Below are positions 26,972 through 36,520 of a stretch of 64,000 bases of DNA, piece after piece. Under the pieces are notes generated by a model. It ran no database searches. It saw nothing but the letters and a program-made list of their open reading frames with translations, and was not told the origin of the DNA. Every line of letters begins with the position of its first letter. The first letter of the stretch is position 1. This DNA is from Stieleria marina. Lineage in GTDB: Bacteria; Planctomycetota; Planctomycetia; Pirellulales; Pirellulaceae. A program made the position numbers and the translations under genes. The DNA is taken from assembly GCA_007741555.1 (NCBI GenBank), contig CP036526.1:5642001-5706000 (forward strand), read 5' to 3'.

Positions 26972-28399
26972 ATGTTGATGCGATCTGAATCGGCAGACGC
27001 GTGCGTCATTGAATCCGATCTTCCCAACTACGGCCGTACATTTCCAATGTACGTGCCAGCGATTGATTGGTACTTCTTATGCGACGACAGTCGCGAGTAT
27101 CCAATGTCCTTTTATCTGGACTTGGATTTTACGGGTACCATCGATCAAGAAAAATTTTCGCTCGCGCTGCGCGAAGCGTTGTCGCGTCACCCGCTGCTGA
27201 TGTGTGTCATCCAACCGGGCAAACAAGACTTGCCGTGCTGGACCCTGGCGCAAGATCCCATGCCGACGATCGACTGGGCCGACGAGGGCGTTCCTTTTGG
27301 TTATGGCGACGCGCCAAATGAGTCCAGCAGCGAATCCGAAGTTGGCCTGGACGGTGACTTCATCGACATTCGCCGCACTCCGGGTCTGCGGATTTGGGTT
27401 CGTGAATCGTCTGACTCAGTACGAATGACATTGCAGTTTCACCACAGCGCTTGCGATGGGACGGGAGCCTATCGGTTCGTCGGTGACTTGCTTGCCTGTT
27501 ACATGCAGCAACTGCCATCATGCAACAATAAAGTCGAACTGGGCGATTTCGATCCCGCGCTCTTAAAAGTTCGCGCGGCAAAAATGCGAAGCATTCGATC
27601 AATCGATAGCGAACTGAAAAAGCTCTCCGTCGCACTAAAAGAAGCATGGCACCACGTTGGCACTCGCGTGTCCCCGTTGAAGGCTCCTGATTCCAAACCG
27701 CAAACGAAAACGTTGCCGGGCATCGTGAAGCGAGTCTTTTCTGCCGATGAATTGTCGTCGATGCGGCATCAAGCGACCGATCAAGGCGCGACACTTAACG
27801 ATTGGTATCTGTGCAAACTTTTCCAAGCAGCTCGAGACTGGAACGGTCGCTATCGCCACAACGGCAAACTGCGACTCCTCGTACCCGCCGACATGCGTGA
27901 CGGAAACGATTTCGCAATCCCGGCCTGCAACATGACCGCCTGCACGTTCATCACACGTCGGGCGTCGGAGTTGAACGACGATAAGAAACTGCTTGATTCG
28001 ATCCGCGCCGATACGCTGCAAATCAAGCAGGGGCACCCGCAAAGAGCATTCGTCAACGCGATCACTTCGGCGATGCAAGGTTCCATGCTGCCATGGATCA
28101 TGAACAAAAACAAATGCATGGCCACCGCCGTGTTATCAAACGCCGGCGACCCTTCGCGACGCTTTACCTGCAAACTGCCTAAACGGCGTGGCAAAGTCAG
28201 TTGCGACGAATTTACGCTGGAATCGATCACAGGTGTCCCACCGCTGCGTCGTCACACTCGCAGTACATTGTCGGTCAGCAGCTATGGCCGCCAGTTGGTC
28301 GCATCGATGCGATGCGACCCTTACCTGTTTTCGCAAGGCGACAGCCAAAGGTTGCTCGATTTGTTCTGCGACCGATTGCTACCGGCAAACGAATCCTAG
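26972..28399 (+). CDS. Condensation-fold (CoA/acyl-dependent) acyltransferase-like protein
   Basis: 475 residues, no signal peptide. The acyltransferase motif HHxxxDG is present as FHHSACDGTGAYRF (His157, His158, Asp162, Gly163). This motif defines the chloramphenicol-acetyltransferase-like superfamily, which includes NRPS condensation domains, wax-ester synthases and PapA-type transferases. The N-terminal half starts with a condensation-like strand (PAIDWYFLCDDSREYPMSFY) and the second half keeps a DFAIPACNMTACTFITRR stretch comparable to the usual solvent-channel motif. There are no carrier domains or NRPS modules nearby, so a free-standing transferase that esterifies a lipid or glycan alcohol is the best guess. 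It ends 7 nt before the convergent DUF1501 gene. Confidence 0.8.
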   Translation: MLMRSESADACVIESDLPNYGRTFPMYVPAIDWYFLCDDSREYPMSFYLDLDFTGTIDQEKFSLALREALSRHPLLMCVIQPGKQDLPCWTLAQDPMPTIDWADEGVPFGYGDAPNESSSESEVGLDGDFIDIRRTPGLRIWVRESSDSVRMTLQFHHSACDGTGAYRFVGDLLACYMQQLPSCNNKVELGDFDPALLKVRAAKMRSIRSIDSELKKLSVALKEAWHHVGTRVSPLKAPDSKPQTKTLPGIVKRVFSADELSSMRHQATDQGATLNDWYLCKLFQAARDWNGRYRHNGKLRLLVPADMRDGNDFAIPACNMTACTFITRRASELNDDKKLLDSIRADTLQIKQGHPQRAFVNAITSAMQGSMLPWIMNKNKCMATAVLSNAGDPSRRFTCKLPKRRGKVSCDEFTLESITGVPPLRRHTRSTLSVSSYGRQLVASMRCDPYLFSQGDSQRLLDLFCDRLLPANES

Positions 28400-28406
28400 T
28401 GTTCGC

Positions 28407-29879
28407 TTAGGCCAACAAATCTTTGACCACGTGGGCTGGCTCCACACCGGTGAGCCGGAAATCCAGCCCTTGAAAACGCACGCTTAGCTTTTCATGATCC
28501 AGACCAAGCTGGTGCAGTAGCGTCGCGTGAATGTCGCGAACATGCACCGGGTTTTCGACGGGCGCGAAACCAAATTCGTCGGTCTCGCCGTAGATCGTGC
28601 CGGGTTTGAATCCGCCTCCTGCAAACCACATAGTAAATGCATCGATGTGGTGATTGCGCCCCGTGTTCTCGCGAACTTCGCCCATCGGCGTACGACCAAA
28701 TTCGCCACCCCAGATCACAATGGTGTCCTCCAGCATCCCGCGGCGCTTCAGATCCAGGATCAGAGCGCTGGACGCTTGATCGATTTCCTTGCAGATTTTT
28801 GGCAAGTGTTCTTGCAGGTTTTCCGTTGGACCGCCGTGGTGATCCCAGTTCGTGTGATACAGCTGAATAAACCGTACGCCGCGTTGAACCAATCGCCTGG
28901 CCAGCAGGCAGTTGCGGGCATAGCTCGCTTCGTTGGGATCCTTGATGCCGTACAGATCCAGCGTCTCGGCGCTTTCGTCCGACGTATCCATCAGCTTAGG
29001 CGCCGAACTCTGCATCTTGTACGCCAATTCGTAGGCATTGATCCGAGTCGCGATTTCTTGGTCGCCCGTTTCAACCAACCGCTTGAGGTTCAGTTCCTTG
29101 ACGGCGTCAACCAAATGTTTCTGCTGTTCAGGCGAAATGGATTCCGGAGTGGAAAGATTCAGAATCGGATCTCCCTGGTTACGTAGTGGCACGCCTTGGT
29201 AGCTGGTCGGCAAGACACCACTATTCCAAAGCGTCGCACCGCCGCGTGGACCACGCGGACCACTCTGCAACACCAAAAAACCAGGCAAGTCATCGCATTC
29301 GCTTCCCAGTCCATACGTGACCCACGATCCCATGCTGGGGCGTCCGAATTGCCCGCTGCCTGTGTTCATAAAGAACTTGGCCGGCGCGTGGTTGAACAGA
29401 TCGGTTTTGCAAGTCTTGACCAACGTCAATTCGTCGATGATCTTGCCAGTGTGCGGAAGCAAATCACTGACCCAAGCTCCGTTGCTTCCGTATTGCTTAA
29501 ACTTTTGCGTCGCCCCCAGCAAATTCGTGCGGTGGCTACTGTCCATGAAAGCAAACCGCTTGCCTTCGATAAAGCTTTGCGGAATCGGTTGCCCACTGCG
29601 TTTGTTCAGTTCCGGTTTGTGCTCAAAGGTCTCCAATTGAGTTGGGCCACCAGCCATGAACAGAAAGATCACGTTCTTGGCCTTCGCCGGAAAATGGCTC
29701 GGCTTGGGCTGCATGGGATTCTCTGACATCGCCGGCGCAGCCATTGCGCGGTCTGCCATCAGAGAACCAAGCGCCATCGAACCGATGCCCATTTGGCAAC
29801 GGCTGAAGAAATGTCGCCGCGTTTGCCGCTTCAGCAATTCGGACTGCAACTGATCGTGTTTGTTTTGAAAACTAGTCAT
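28407..29879 (-). CDS. DUF1501 protein with Tat signal (pair 1)
   Basis: 490 residues. The N-terminus has a twin-arginine signal (TRRHFFSRC, Arg21-Arg22, then MGIGSMALGSLMADRAMA). The rest is the DUF1501 family: KNVIFLFMAGGPTQLETFEH, VIWGGEFGRTPMGEVRENTG, NHHIDAFTMWFAGGG. This is the alkaline-phosphatase/sulfatase superfamily fold with conserved metal-type Asp and His residues. The role is not proven, but it almost always pairs with a PSCyt1-DUF1549-DUF1553 protein, as here: the upstream gene stops 4 nt before ATG 29879. A longer in-frame start inside the upstream gene is rejected. It is probably secreted and involved in polysaccharide degradation. Confidence 0.93.
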   Translation of the reverse strand: MTSFQNKHDQLQSELLKRQTRRHFFSRCQMGIGSMALGSLMADRAMAAPAMSENPMQPKPSHFPAKAKNVIFLFMAGGPTQLETFEHKPELNKRSGQPIPQSFIEGKRFAFMDSSHRTNLLGATQKFKQYGSNGAWVSDLLPHTGKIIDELTLVKTCKTDLFNHAPAKFFMNTGSGQFGRPSMGSWVTYGLGSECDDLPGFLVLQSGPRGPRGGATLWNSGVLPTSYQGVPLRNQGDPILNLSTPESISPEQQKHLVDAVKELNLKRLVETGDQEIATRINAYELAYKMQSSAPKLMDTSDESAETLDLYGIKDPNEASYARNCLLARRLVQRGVRFIQLYHTNWDHHGGPTENLQEHLPKICKEIDQASSALILDLKRRGMLEDTIVIWGGEFGRTPMGEVRENTGRNHHIDAFTMWFAGGGFKPGTIYGETDEFGFAPVENPVHVRDIHATLLHQLGLDHEKLSVRFQGLDFRLTGVEPAHVVKDLLA

Positions 29880-29883
29880 CGCA

Positions 29884-32307
29884 TTATTCTCGAGTGATCG
29901 TTTCATCAAGATTCAAAAGTGTCCGCGCCGCATTGAGCGTGTCCATTTTGATCAAGACGTTCAGTTCTTCTTCAGTGGGTGTTCGCGAAGTGCAGCGACG
30001 AAACGCAGTAATCAATCCATCACGTTTAATCACCTTTTCTAACGACGTCGCAAACTCAAAGAATGCGGGGTCGTTCATTAATGTCAAAGCTTGCAGCGGC
30101 GTGTTGCTGCGGTTTCGCCGCGTGCACGTGCTAAGCCCATCGGGAGCGTCAAAGACGTTCAGCGATGGCGGCGGCGTGGCGCGAAATTTAAACGTGTACA
30201 GCCCACGTCGGTAACGGTCCTTGCCTTTGCTGGTGTTCCAGCCTCGTTTGACTTGGCCTTGGCCCATGACTCCATCCGGGATGGGCGGGTAAACAGGTGG
30301 CCCTCCAAGATCAGGTGCCAGTAGTGCGCTCGCACTCAACGCAACATCACGCACGATTTCTGCGTCCAATCGCAGGCGTTGCTGTCTGGTCAAGTAGTAG
30401 TTGCCAGGATCAAAGCGTTCGTCATGGTTGACCGATGATTGCTGGTAAGTGTGCGATGTCACAATCAAACGGTGCATGTCTTTCATGCTCCAGCCACCGT
30501 CGACAAATCGATTCGCCAACCAATCCAACAGTTCTGGGTGCGTGGGTACCGATCCCTGCAAACCAAAATCATTTTCGCTTTCGACGATTCCGCGTCCAAA
30601 GTAATGCAGCCAGATCCGGTTCACGATCACGCGAGCGGTCAGCGGGTTTTCCGGACTGACAATCCAGCGTGCGAGATCCATCCGATTGGCACGATCCGAC
30701 GAAATTTCAAATGGGTGCAGGACCGACAGAGTGCCGGGCGAAACTTCTTTGTCGGGCCGCGTAAAATCGCCTTTGATCAGCAACATCGTCTTTCGCGGCT
30801 CATCGCGTTCTTTCATGACCAGCGTGGTCGCGGTGCGATTCAGTTTGGCATCGGCGTCATTAAACTGTTTTTCAAGTCGTTCAAATTCTTCGCGTGTCTT
30901 TTCATCAATCGCGTCGCCGGCCGCTTTGAATAGCGATCGCTTGTGATCCAGTGTGCGGTCCGATGGTTTCTTGTCGAGTGCCTGAGCAGTACGCTTGCCA
31001 AGCTTCTCCTTTTCTTTCGCATCGATTCCTTCGGCCCAGGCGCTCACGGCGTCGACATTCTCACTCTGGTCCACCATGTCCTGTAGTTGCGATTTGGCTC
31101 TCTCAAAATCCTGTTTCAACAACTCCACGTCGACATTTGGTCCGTAGACCTTCATCGACGGTTCGTCTTGATCGTTCAAGAAGGCGAACATGCGGTAATA
31201 TTCGACTTGAGAAATCGGATCGAATTTGTGATCGTGGCATTGAGCACAGCCCACCGAAAGCCCGAGCCAAACGGTGCCGGTCGTTGCAACGCGATCAAAA
31301 ACGCTGTCAACGCGAAACTGTTCTCGGTCGATGCCGCCTTCTTGGTTGATCTGTGTATTGCGATGAAACCCCGTCGCGATCTTCTGCTGTTGAGTCGGAT
31401 CAGGAAGCAAATCGCCGGCGAGTTGCTCGACGGTAAACTGATCAAACGGCATGTCGTTGTTCAGTGCGTTGACGACCCAATCTCGGTACGACCAAATCTG
31501 CCGCGGACCATCGATCGAATAACCATTGCTGTCGGCATATCGGGCTTGGTCCAACCACCAACGGCCCCAACGTTCGCCGTAGTGTGGGCTGGCGAGTAGT
31601 TTGTCGACGAGCTGGCTGTAGGCCGCGTCAAAATCGGCGGCCGCATCGATCTCGAACTGTTCGATCTCAGCGACCGACGGAGGCAATCCTGACAGGTCCA
31701 AACTCAAACGACGAATCAACGTGTGGCTGTCGGCACGTTGCGTTGGACTCTTTTTTTCTTGAGCCAATCGAGACACGATGAAACGGTCGATCGGATGCTC
31801 CACCCCTTTCACTTTGGGCGGCATCAATCGCTCGGGAGGTGTAAACGACCAGTGCTTGGAATACTGCGCTCCCTGGCTGACCCAAGTCGTAAGCAACTGA
31901 ACTTGCTTTGCCGATAGTTTCCGTCCTGAATCCGGAGGCGGCATCAACATGTCAGCGTCGTCCGACAATATCCGAGCGACCAACTCACTTGCATTCGGGT
32001 CATTGGGAACGATGCCCGCTGTTCCGCCGTCCTCGCCGGTAGCTCCGGCAAACGTATCAAGCCTCAAGTCCGCCTCGCGAGAAGCCTCATCGAATCCGTG
32101 GCACGAAAAACAATTCTCCGACAGAATCGGACTGATGTCGCGGCTAAAATTGATCGTCGTTTCGACCGCAGGCGATGAATCTTCGCCCGCAGGCGTTGGC
32201 TCGTCGCCATGCAGCGGCGGATTCAGATTTGCAAGAAGGCTCAACAAGGCGATCACGCAGGTTGTCAGCCCGAATACCGCGTATTTTGAGCCGGAAAAAT
32301 TCGACAT
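29884..32307 (-). CDS. PSCyt1-DUF1549-DUF1553 exported protein (pair 1)
   Basis: 807 residues. An N-terminal membrane/signal helix (YAVFGLTTCVIALLSLL) precedes a planctomycete cytochrome domain with one haem motif CFSCH (66-70). DUF1549 (SPHYGERWGRWWLDQARYAD) follows, then a spacer with coiled-coil helices, and DUF1553 (ENPLTARVIVNRIWLHYFGR, RRNRSNTPLQALTLMNDPAF). ATG 32307 gives the signal helix; a 54-residue upstream extension is rejected. The family is numerous in planctomycetes and typically sits beside sulfatases; haem binding suggests electron transfer, but no reaction has been shown. It forms an operon with the downstream DUF1501 gene. Confidence 0.92.
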   Translation of the reverse strand: MSNFSGSKYAVFGLTTCVIALLSLLANLNPPLHGDEPTPAGEDSSPAVETTINFSRDISPILSENCFSCHGFDEASREADLRLDTFAGATGEDGGTAGIVPNDPNASELVARILSDDADMLMPPPDSGRKLSAKQVQLLTTWVSQGAQYSKHWSFTPPERLMPPKVKGVEHPIDRFIVSRLAQEKKSPTQRADSHTLIRRLSLDLSGLPPSVAEIEQFEIDAAADFDAAYSQLVDKLLASPHYGERWGRWWLDQARYADSNGYSIDGPRQIWSYRDWVVNALNNDMPFDQFTVEQLAGDLLPDPTQQQKIATGFHRNTQINQEGGIDREQFRVDSVFDRVATTGTVWLGLSVGCAQCHDHKFDPISQVEYYRMFAFLNDQDEPSMKVYGPNVDVELLKQDFERAKSQLQDMVDQSENVDAVSAWAEGIDAKEKEKLGKRTAQALDKKPSDRTLDHKRSLFKAAGDAIDEKTREEFERLEKQFNDADAKLNRTATTLVMKERDEPRKTMLLIKGDFTRPDKEVSPGTLSVLHPFEISSDRANRMDLARWIVSPENPLTARVIVNRIWLHYFGRGIVESENDFGLQGSVPTHPELLDWLANRFVDGGWSMKDMHRLIVTSHTYQQSSVNHDERFDPGNYYLTRQQRLRLDAEIVRDVALSASALLAPDLGGPPVYPPIPDGVMGQGQVKRGWNTSKGKDRYRRGLYTFKFRATPPPSLNVFDAPDGLSTCTRRNRSNTPLQALTLMNDPAFFEFATSLEKVIKRDGLITAFRRCTSRTPTEEELNVLIKMDTLNAARTLLNLDETITRE

Positions 32308-32620
32308 ATCGATTGCTGGAGCTAGTGTTTCGTCGTGGAGACTTGTTCGACAGAGTATAACTGAATGAACAGGGGATCTGAGGGGCAGATTCGATCCAAT
32401 TGAACCAACACCAAGAGGCCGTGGCTTGGCGTCGCGAAGAAGCCAATCGCTGCCTCCAGAGCAAATCACTTTTTGAAGAGCGAAGGTCTGTTTTTAGCGG
32501 AATGGCGCAAGCCATCCGAACTGTGATGTACCGCGCGGCTCGCGCCGTTCGGCTAACAGGATCGCCAGTTTAAAAAATTGACTTGCCCTGCGCGACTCCC
32601 CATAGCGGCTGACCGTGCGT
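32308..32620. other. Intergenic region upstream of pair 1
   Basis: 313 bp between the sulfatase-fusion stop and the PSCyt1 start, both on the minus strand. A TATACT (minus strand, 32354-32359) lies 47 nt before the PSCyt1 ATG and could be a -10 element, but no matching -35 is seen. No clear terminator for the sulfatase gene was found. Confidence 0.35.
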
Positions 32621-34873
32621 TTAGTTTCTCTCTGCCGCGACGTAATGGGCGTTCATCTGTTCCCACCAACGATCCAGCGGCGATTTCATGCGATCGACAA
32701 TTCCGGGCCGCTCGGCAGCGACGTTGTTTTGCTCGCCGATGTCGGTTTCTAGATCGAACAGCTTCAAATCCGAACCGTCGGGATTGCACAACATCTTCCA
32801 TTTGCCTTGACGCATCGCGAGCTGCGGACTGATGTGCTCCGCCTTACCAGGATTGATACTCCCGTGCACGCCGTACTCCCAAAACAGCGGCGTCTCTCGA
32901 ACGACTGGATTCCCCAGGATCGAGTCTGACAAATCAATTCCGTCGCACTGATCCGCATCGAAATCGGCGCCGACGATTGAGGCGATCGTTGGCAACACGT
33001 CGATCGCCGCCATCACGGTCGTTTCGTCAGTCTGCTCAGCAGAAATTTTGCCTTTCCATCTGGCGATAAATGGCATCCGAATTCCACCTTCGTACAAACT
33101 CCATTTCCGGCCGAACAATGGCCCCGTGAAACCGGGAGGCTGATGACCTGCTTTGTAGTAACGCGGCCAATCGGTCGGGCCATTGTCACTGGTAAATAAA
33201 ATCAGCGTTTCCTTTGCGAGCCCTGCTTGATCGACCGCGTCGACAAGCCGGCCAATCTGCCGATCCATTTCATCCAAGACGGCAAAGAACGCTTCGTCCG
33301 GCGGGTTGGACGTCTTGCCTTTCCACTTCGCCAACTGCTGCTCCGAGGGAACATGTGCGTCGTGAACATCGTTGGGGAACACTCGCAAATAGAACGGTTG
33401 GTCGCGATTGGCTTGAATGAAGTCAATGGCGTGATCCACGTAAGTTTCGGTTGTTTTGTGCTTGGGAAGATCCAGTATTTTGCCGCGGCCGTGCTTCCAG
33501 CTCATCTCTTGGTTGCCAGTTTTCTGCCAAAGAATTCGGTCGCCGAGTCCTTCAAACGAAACGAGCGATTCGTCAAAGCCATAAGCCTGCGGCAGTGGTG
33601 CATCATCCACGTCACGACCACCGCCCATGTGCCACTTCCCAAAGTGCGCGGTGCGATACCCCAACGGCTTCAAAATCTTGGCCAACGTTGGCGCCGCAGG
33701 ATCCAACCAGTCGGGCATCTTGCGTTTGCGATTGGACTGCCGCGACGCAAAGTAAGAATGGATGCGATAACGTTGTGGGTAACGCCCTGTCGTAATGGCA
33801 ACACGAGAAGCAGAACAGATGGGCGAATTGACATAGAAGTTTGTCAGACGTCGCCCTTCTTTGGCCAAACGATCGATGTTCGGCGTTTTCATCGCGGGGT
33901 TCCCAAAGCAACTCGGGTCCGCGTAACCCATGTCGTCAATGAACAGGACGATCACATTGGGCGGGCGAGACTTGGCGGACGTCAATTCTGTTTCTGCGCC
34001 CGCTTGCTCCTTCAGAAACTGAAAGACCTGTTTCGTCGCAGCGTCCCCTGAAATTCCCAGTTCCCGATTGATCGATGCGTGTGATTTATCAACTGCGGCG
34101 TACACGGTGGCCTCTGTATTGGCCCTGTTCAAGGCTTTGGCAAACGCATTGGACTGCTGCGCCGAATCGACCCGACTGGCAACATGCAGGATCAAGAACG
34201 GAGGAATGCCTTTCCCTGTCGACACGTGTGACATGGGTGAACGAAGGTTTTGACTAACAACATCGCGACCGAATGCGGCGGTGTAGAGAGCGCTTTTGAA
34301 ACGTCCGAGAGCGCCGATCAATTTCGCCGCGTCGTAGGCTGCCGTGTCCACCGGCACACAGCCTTTGATGTCAGACAACTGCAAACCTTTTTTGTTTAGA
34401 TACCGCTGGTCGGTACATACGAGTGCGGCTAGATGAGCTCCAGCGGAATGGCCCGCCAAGAAAAGACGATTGGCATCGCCACCGTACTGGATTGCGTTTG
34501 CTCGGACATGCTTGACAGCCTTGGCAATGTCGCCCGCCATTGCCTCGATCGTCACATCCGGGACCAAACGGTAATTAACCGAGACAAACACATAGCCCTG
34601 CTCAACAAAGGCCTGCGGCTTCTGCTGTACTGCACGCTTGTCACCCAGTCGCCAGCCACCGCCATGTATCCAAATGACAATGGGATGGTTTTCGCCAGCG
34701 TCTGGTCGATAAACATCCAGCGTCTGAGCATCGTTGTTTGTCTCTGCGTAGCGAATATCACGTTTGACGATCGGCGCGGCCGCAGAAACAGACGCACTTG
34801 GGGCGATTAACAACAGCAAGAGAAACGCTCTTGCCAACCAACTCCCGCAAACAATTTTCATACAACTCAACAT
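32621..34873 (-). CDS. Esterase-sulfatase fusion, exported
   Basis: 750 residues. A signal peptide (LARAFLLLLLIAPSASVSAA) leads into an alpha/beta-hydrolase domain (about 30-290) with oxyanion-hole motif HGGGW and nucleophile GHSAG (Ser143), a BD-FAE/carbohydrate esterase type. After a short linker a sulfatase domain (about 300-745) begins with NVIVLFIDDMGYADPSCFGN. Its formylglycine motif is CSASR (Cys353), the Ala variant of CxPxR that maturation enzymes also accept. KWHMGGGRD and TSDNGP are further sulfatase motifs. The fusion suggests concerted removal of acetyl/acyl esters and sulfate from an algal polysaccharide. ATG 34861 is an equally possible start. It lies between two PSCyt1/DUF1501 pairs on the same strand. 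Confidence 0.93.
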   Translation of the reverse strand: MLSCMKIVCGSWLARAFLLLLLIAPSASVSAAAPIVKRDIRYAETNNDAQTLDVYRPDAGENHPIVIWIHGGGWRLGDKRAVQQKPQAFVEQGYVFVSVNYRLVPDVTIEAMAGDIAKAVKHVRANAIQYGGDANRLFLAGHSAGAHLAALVCTDQRYLNKKGLQLSDIKGCVPVDTAAYDAAKLIGALGRFKSALYTAAFGRDVVSQNLRSPMSHVSTGKGIPPFLILHVASRVDSAQQSNAFAKALNRANTEATVYAAVDKSHASINRELGISGDAATKQVFQFLKEQAGAETELTSAKSRPPNVIVLFIDDMGYADPSCFGNPAMKTPNIDRLAKEGRRLTNFYVNSPICSASRVAITTGRYPQRYRIHSYFASRQSNRKRKMPDWLDPAAPTLAKILKPLGYRTAHFGKWHMGGGRDVDDAPLPQAYGFDESLVSFEGLGDRILWQKTGNQEMSWKHGRGKILDLPKHKTTETYVDHAIDFIQANRDQPFYLRVFPNDVHDAHVPSEQQLAKWKGKTSNPPDEAFFAVLDEMDRQIGRLVDAVDQAGLAKETLILFTSDNGPTDWPRYYKAGHQPPGFTGPLFGRKWSLYEGGIRMPFIARWKGKISAEQTDETTVMAAIDVLPTIASIVGADFDADQCDGIDLSDSILGNPVVRETPLFWEYGVHGSINPGKAEHISPQLAMRQGKWKMLCNPDGSDLKLFDLETDIGEQNNVAAERPGIVDRMKSPLDRWWEQMNAHYVAAERN

Positions 34874-35041
34874 TTCTATTTCTCACATCTCGGCAAACGA
34901 TTTTGTCTCACAAGCAACACGGCGGATCGGCACCCAAAAATGACACAGGACACGAAGTCACGAAGCAGCCGAAAAGCAAACGGCCAATTTGCACCGCCCA
35001 CTGCTGGTCCATTCAGCCAGCAAGCAGCGGAGCTCATTCAT

Positions 35042-36520
35042 TCACGCAAGTATTTCATCGACAATGCGTGACGGCTTGGTCAAGTTCGACAGTCGCTGAT
35101 TGGCCCCTTGCGTGTTGTAGGTCAAACGCAGGTGATCGATCCCCATGGTTTTCAGAATCGTCGCGTGCAAATCATGAGGCGTGACCGGATTAGCGGCGAC
35201 GTCGTAGCCGATCTCGTCGGTCTCGCCGTACGTCAAGCCACTTTTGACACCACCGCCTGCCATCCAGATGGTGAATGCGCCGGGATGATGGTCGCGGCCG
35301 ACGAACTTCATCTCTTTGCCATTGCGATTCTCCCGCATAGGGGTGCGGCCAAATTCCCCACCCCAGACGACCAACGTTTCGTCCAATAGATCACGTTCTT
35401 CCAGGTCTTTCAGCAAAGCCGCGATCGGCTGATCCACTTCGCGGCACCGATCACTAAACCCTCGATTGATCGCTTCACTCTCCGCTGCCCCGTGCGAATC
35501 CCAGCCCCAGTGAAAGAGCTGAATAAACCGCACATCACGTTCTGCCAGACGGCGAGCGAGCAAACAATTGTTGGCAAACGATTCTTTGCCTGGCTCGGTT
35601 GCGTACGATGAGTGAACGTGCTTGCTCTCCTGCGATAGATCGAACGCGTCGGTCGCCGACGTCTGCATTCGAAACGCCATCTCGTATTGCGAAATACGGG
35701 TGAGCGTTTCTGCATCGCCGAATTCCTCGTAGGCACGGCGATTAAGTTTTTCGATCGCGTCGAGTGTTTGGCGACGCTGCTGGCGCGATGAACCGTCCGT
35801 ATTGGACAAAAACAAAACCGGATCACCCTGCGAACGACACTGCACGCCCTGAAAAACAGACGGCAAGTACCCGCTGCCCCAAACGCTTTTCCCGGCCGAC
35901 GGCATTCGTCCACCGGAAACCAACACGATGAAACCTGGCAAGTTTTCGTTTTCGCTGCCCAGTCCGTACGTGGCCCAAGATCCGATCGAACCGGCACCCA
36001 GGTTTTGATTGCCCGTCAGCATCATCAACTGCGCCGGCCCATGATTGAACTGCGTCGTCGTCATTGATTTGATAAAGCAAACTTGATCGGCAACCGTTTT
36101 GAAGTCGGGTAAACGATCCGACACCCAGCTTCCCGATTCGCCAACCTGCTCAAAGTCAAATTGCGGCCCCAGCATCTTCGGGACTCCCTGAATGAACGCA
36201 AAACGCTTGCCCTTCAAGAACGATTCGGGGCAATCCATTCCATCCAGTTTTTGCAGATCTGGTTTGTAGTCAAACAAATCCAGTTGGCTGGGCGAACCGG
36301 CCATGTGCAAATAAATCACCCGCTTGGCCTTGGCCGGAAAGTGCATTCCGCCCTGCGACTGCGCATCGTAGGGCGTCGTTTCCTTCGCGGACCGATCATC
36401 AGCGAGTGCCGATTGAGTCCCCAGCCATGCCGACGCGAGGCCCAATCCGCATCCATTTAAGAAGTGACGGCGTGTTCTCGCGCGCAAGTCGCGCATCAGT
36501 AGTTCGTTGTGCAAATTCAT
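35042..36520 (-). CDS. DUF1501 protein with Tat signal (pair 2)
   Basis: 492 residues. Twin-arginine signal TRRHFLNGC (Arg17-Arg18), then a hydrophobic stretch ending TQSALA. DUF1501 motifs follow: KRVIYLHMAGSPSQLDLFDY, VVWGGEFGRTPMRENRNGKE, RDHHPGAFTIWMAGGGVKSG. The ATG overlaps the stop of the upstream PSCyt1 gene (ATGA at 36517-36520 on the minus strand), so both are coupled. It is clearly a paralogue of the pair 1 protein but diverged through most of its length, so the two pairs are not a recent duplication. Confidence 0.93.
   Translation of the reverse strand: MNLHNELLMRDLRARTRRHFLNGCGLGLASAWLGTQSALADDRSAKETTPYDAQSQGGMHFPAKAKRVIYLHMAGSPSQLDLFDYKPDLQKLDGMDCPESFLKGKRFAFIQGVPKMLGPQFDFEQVGESGSWVSDRLPDFKTVADQVCFIKSMTTTQFNHGPAQLMMLTGNQNLGAGSIGSWATYGLGSENENLPGFIVLVSGGRMPSAGKSVWGSGYLPSVFQGVQCRSQGDPVLFLSNTDGSSRQQRRQTLDAIEKLNRRAYEEFGDAETLTRISQYEMAFRMQTSATDAFDLSQESKHVHSSYATEPGKESFANNCLLARRLAERDVRFIQLFHWGWDSHGAAESEAINRGFSDRCREVDQPIAALLKDLEERDLLDETLVVWGGEFGRTPMRENRNGKEMKFVGRDHHPGAFTIWMAGGGVKSGLTYGETDEIGYDVAANPVTPHDLHATILKTMGIDHLRLTYNTQGANQRLSNLTKPSRIVDEILA

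Noticed and set aside
33227-34051. Plus-strand open frame (about 274 codons) opposite the sulfatase domain
   Set aside because: The minus strand encodes intact sulfatase motifs; the plus frame has no motif or signal.
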